Assembly (NCBI GenBank): GCA_003477345.1
Contig: DMTG01000114.1
Coordinates: 1 to 6,478 of the forward strand
Direction of reading: 5' to 3'
Source of the DNA: Succinivibrionaceae bacterium
Lineage (GTDB): Bacteria; Pseudomonadota; Gammaproteobacteria; Enterobacterales; Succinivibrionaceae
DNA: 6,478 nucleotides
The notes under the pieces were generated by a model. That model was given only the letters and a program-made list of their open reading frames with translations. It was not told the origin of the DNA and made no database searches. Below, piece after piece: positions 5,196 through 6,478 of this stretch. The translations under genes and the position numbers were made by a program. The stretch's first letter is position 1, and each line of letters opens with the position of its first letter.

Positions 5196-6032
5196 TTATC
5201 TCCTATCCTGTGTATTCTGTGCTTTTTTCTGAGCTATGCGCTCTAAGATCTCCTCAAGTACCGCCTCTACTTCGCGGCGGGCCGTATAGCCTCCTGGAAC
5301 CGAGGTCAGAGGGACATTAAGATCGGTGGCGGTATCTATTGCTACGCTGATATGGATGGTGGTTTTGAAGAATACCTCGCCAAATACCCTGCGCAGCTTG
5401 GCCACTTTACGTCTATGACGCATACTGTGGCGCTGAACGTGATTTATGACTATGCCGAGGAACTTGTCAAGGCAGCCTACACGCTGAAGCATGTCAATTT
5501 CACCTTCGGTTGCAATGGTGGAATGAGAAGCGCACTGCAGAGGAATTACCACGTAGTCAGCAAGATAGATGGCGGTTACTTTCTGACGGTTGGCAGCCGG
5601 GGGTACATCGAGCAGAATGTAGTCATATCTGGGGCGCAGCAGATCGAGAGCTCTGGCAAAATGCTCCATACGATCCTCTTCACCCGGACGCGGATTAAAG
5701 ATGTCTATGGCCGAATAGTCATTAGGCTCGGTATAGAAGAAATCAATGCCCTGATGGTTGGTCATCGGTCTGATTTTTCCAAGATCGGTCTCCGTGAGAA
5801 ACAGATTTTTGGCCGGAGTGCCTGAGTATTCCTGAATTTCGAACAAGTCATCGTCATCCTCCATGCCCAGATACTTTTTAATTAAAGTATTGGACAGAGA
5901 GCCCTGATTGTCGAGATCTATACAGCATACAGAAGCGTTATAGCGTTCACGGAGATAGGTGGCCATTGCCCAGACCATAAAGGTCTTGCCTACTCCGCCC
6001 TTGTTATTGCAGATAGTGATCACGTCACCCAT
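5196..6032 (-). CDS. parA: ParA/Soj-family partition ATPase (no N-terminal DNA-binding domain)
   Basis: This 278-aa cytoplasmic ATPase drives DNA segregation by dimerising on the nucleoid with ATP and being released by ParB. The deviant Walker A is KGGVGKT at residues 11-17, with signature lysine K11. Motif A' is CIDLDNQGSLS at 37-47, with Asn where most relatives have Pro (DxDPQ). Walker B is YDYILLDVPP at 136-145, with D142. With Walker A so close to the N-terminus it lacks the helix-turn-helix extension of P1-type (Ia) ParA, resembling Soj or type Ib proteins; ParB rather than ParA is then the likelier autoregulator. ATG 6032 is preceded by AAGGA at 8-nt spacing. parB follows after 2 nt, forming a clear operon. 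The C-terminal helix is basic and polar (RIAQKKAQNTQDRR). Function is secure from the motifs; type assignment is by domain layout only. Confidence 0.97.
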   Translation of the reverse strand: MGDVITICNNKGGVGKTFMVWAMATYLRERYNASVCCIDLDNQGSLSNTLIKKYLGMEDDDDLFEIQEYSGTPAKNLFLTETDLGKIRPMTNHQGIDFFYTEPNDYSAIDIFNPRPGEEDRMEHFARALDLLRPRYDYILLDVPPAANRQKVTAIYLADYVVIPLQCASHSTIATEGEIDMLQRVGCLDKFLGIVINHVQRHSMRHRRKVAKLRRVFGEVFFKTTIHISVAIDTATDLNVPLTSVPGGYTARREVEAVLEEILERIAQKKAQNTQDRR

Positions 6033-6051
6033 TTTTTATTTCCTTAATGAT

Positions 6052-6115
6052 GGTTACAGAAAATTATGTTTATATGCTGTAGTTCTTAATTTTGATATAT
6101 GTAACCTTACGTCAA
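6052..6115 (-). promoter_or_regulatory. parAB promoter/control region with inverted GGTTACA repeats
   Basis: The intergenic region upstream of parA holds a perfect 7-bp inverted repeat, GGTTACA (6052-6058) and TGTAACC (6100-6106), 41 nt apart. On the minus strand a TTGACG (-35-like) is at 6110-6115, but no good -10 follows at 16-18 nt. A TATAAA (from 6069-6074) could be a -10 but lacks a -35. The exact promoter is therefore uncertain. The minus-strand GTTACATATAT here resembles GTTACATGATAT of the palindrome at 3292-3314, suggesting a shared binding protein. Confidence 0.4.
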
Positions 6116-6149
6116 GACAGCCTCAAGAATACGGTGCTAAGGGGCGGGC

Positions 6150-6380
6150 TTAGTACCCAGAATTTAAAATTCTCTCACCCTCCTTTAAAAGCTCTACGGC
6201 CGAGCGTTTTTTAACGCTTGTATCTCCTGCCCTGTCGGCACTTACGTTTTTAACAACGCTGGTTTTAGGGCCTTCACAGGCAAACTGATTGTCGCTCTCA
6301 CTGGCACAGCTGTTTAGAAACATCAGCATGGAGATCATGACCGCTATCAGCTGGCATTCAGTTTTAAAACGGCTGTCCAT
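6150..6380 (-). CDS. Predicted small lipoprotein, 76 aa
   Basis: The N-terminus MDSRFKTECQ is followed by a hydrophobic stretch (LIAVMISMLMFL) and a lipobox-like L22-N23-S24-C25; Asn at position -2 is atypical. Processing at C25 would leave a 52-residue lipidated protein with Ala at +2, which predicts outer-membrane sorting in a gammaproteobacterium. The mature part is short, polar and probably disordered up to a C-terminal helix (RSAVELLKEGERILNSGY). I do not recognise a family. Small lipoproteins of this size occur in conjugative transfer and entry-exclusion loci and among colicin-release (lysis) proteins, but nothing here decides between them. ATG 6380 has AGGA 9 nt upstream and lies 2 nt after the stop of the previous gene, so it belongs to that upstream operon. 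No intrinsic terminator follows; a small CTAAG/CTTAG hairpin at 6137-6153 overlaps its stop but lacks a U-tract. Confidence 0.7.
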   Translation of the reverse strand: MDSRFKTECQLIAVMISMLMFLNSCASESDNQFACEGPKTSVVKNVSADRAGDTSVKKRSAVELLKEGERILNSGY

Positions 6381-6382
6381 AG

Positions 6383-6478
6383 CTATTCTTCCTGTGCTTC
6401 CTTAGCCCTGTCCTGTGCGACTGCAGCCTCGGCCTTTTTAATATCCTCTTCAACCTGACGCATAAAACGGCCGCATTC
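6383..6478 (-). CDS. C-terminal end of an unrecognised gene (partial)
   Basis: Only the last 31 codons and a TAG stop are inside the window; the start lies beyond position 6478. The visible residues begin ECGRFMRQVEED and end DRAKEAQEE. They are strongly charged and Ala/Glu/Lys-rich, consistent with an alpha-helical or coiled-coil tail. The stop lies 2 nt before the lipoprotein ATG and the lipoprotein's Shine-Dalgarno sits inside this tail, so the reading frame is supported by operon geometry rather than homology. The function cannot be judged. Confidence 0.55.
   Translation of the reverse strand, partial: ECGRFMRQVEEDIKKAEAAVAQDRAKEAQEE

Noticed and set aside
5352..5825. 157-codon plus-strand open frame
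   Set aside because: It is antisense to parA, which carries full Walker motifs; a shadow frame.
6137..6153. CTAAG/CTTAG hairpin with a GC-rich loop at the lipoprotein stop, considered as a terminator
   Set aside because: The stem is only 5 bp and no U-tract follows on the minus strand.
1..6478. CRISPR arrays, tRNA or rRNA genes, insertion sequences and iteron arrays
   Set aside because: No regularly spaced repeats, cloverleaf-like sequence, transposase motifs or clustered direct repeats were seen by eye on either strand.

Overview
Every gene I can support lies on the minus strand, so the window reads right to left (6478 to 1). The content is typical of the backbone of a plasmid or integrative conjugative element: a ParA/ParB partition pair, a small lipoprotein gene, short unrecognised proteins, a periplasmic endonuclease I and a large SNF2-family helicase. 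The endonuclease resembles EndA/Vvn enzymes of gammaproteobacteria, and the leaders and Shine-Dalgarno sites fit a gammaproteobacterium of moderate GC content. A gut anaerobe of the Succinivibrionaceae type is possible, but that is only a guess. No replication initiator, relaxase, integrase, tRNA, insertion sequence or CRISPR array is visible.

Layout in transcription order. (1) 6478-6383 is the charged C-terminal tail of an unknown gene, followed after 2 nt by a 76-aa predicted lipoprotein (6380-6150). (2) A 117-bp intergenic region with repeated GTTACA/TGTAAC elements precedes parA (6032-5196). parB follows 2 nt later (5193-4243), and a 67-aa unknown protein 1 nt after that (4241-4038). (3) A separate unknown protein of about 146 aa (3934-3494) has its own candidate extended -10 promoter. 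(4) Two intrinsic terminators in tandem (about 3457-3421 and 3417-3389) end that transcription unit. (5) After them comes a strong sigma70-type promoter (3320-3291) whose -35/-10 spacer carries a near-perfect 23-bp palindrome. It leads through an 80-nt leader able to fold into hairpins. (6) That promoter appears to drive a three-gene operon: a 32-aa single-span membrane peptide (3204-3106), a secreted EndA-family DNase (3093-2368) and a SMARCAL1-like SNF2 ATPase (2349 to beyond position 1).

The most notable part is section 4-6, an insulated and probably repressible cassette joining a tiny membrane peptide, a periplasmic DNase and a cytoplasmic DNA-remodelling ATPase. EndA-type DNases on mobile elements can block uptake of competing DNA, and SMARCAL1-type enzymes anneal or remodel DNA forks. 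The cassette could therefore manage foreign or replicating DNA for the element; this is inference. Elements related to the cassette's operator recur upstream of parA, raising the possibility that a partition protein or another element-encoded regulator controls both units.
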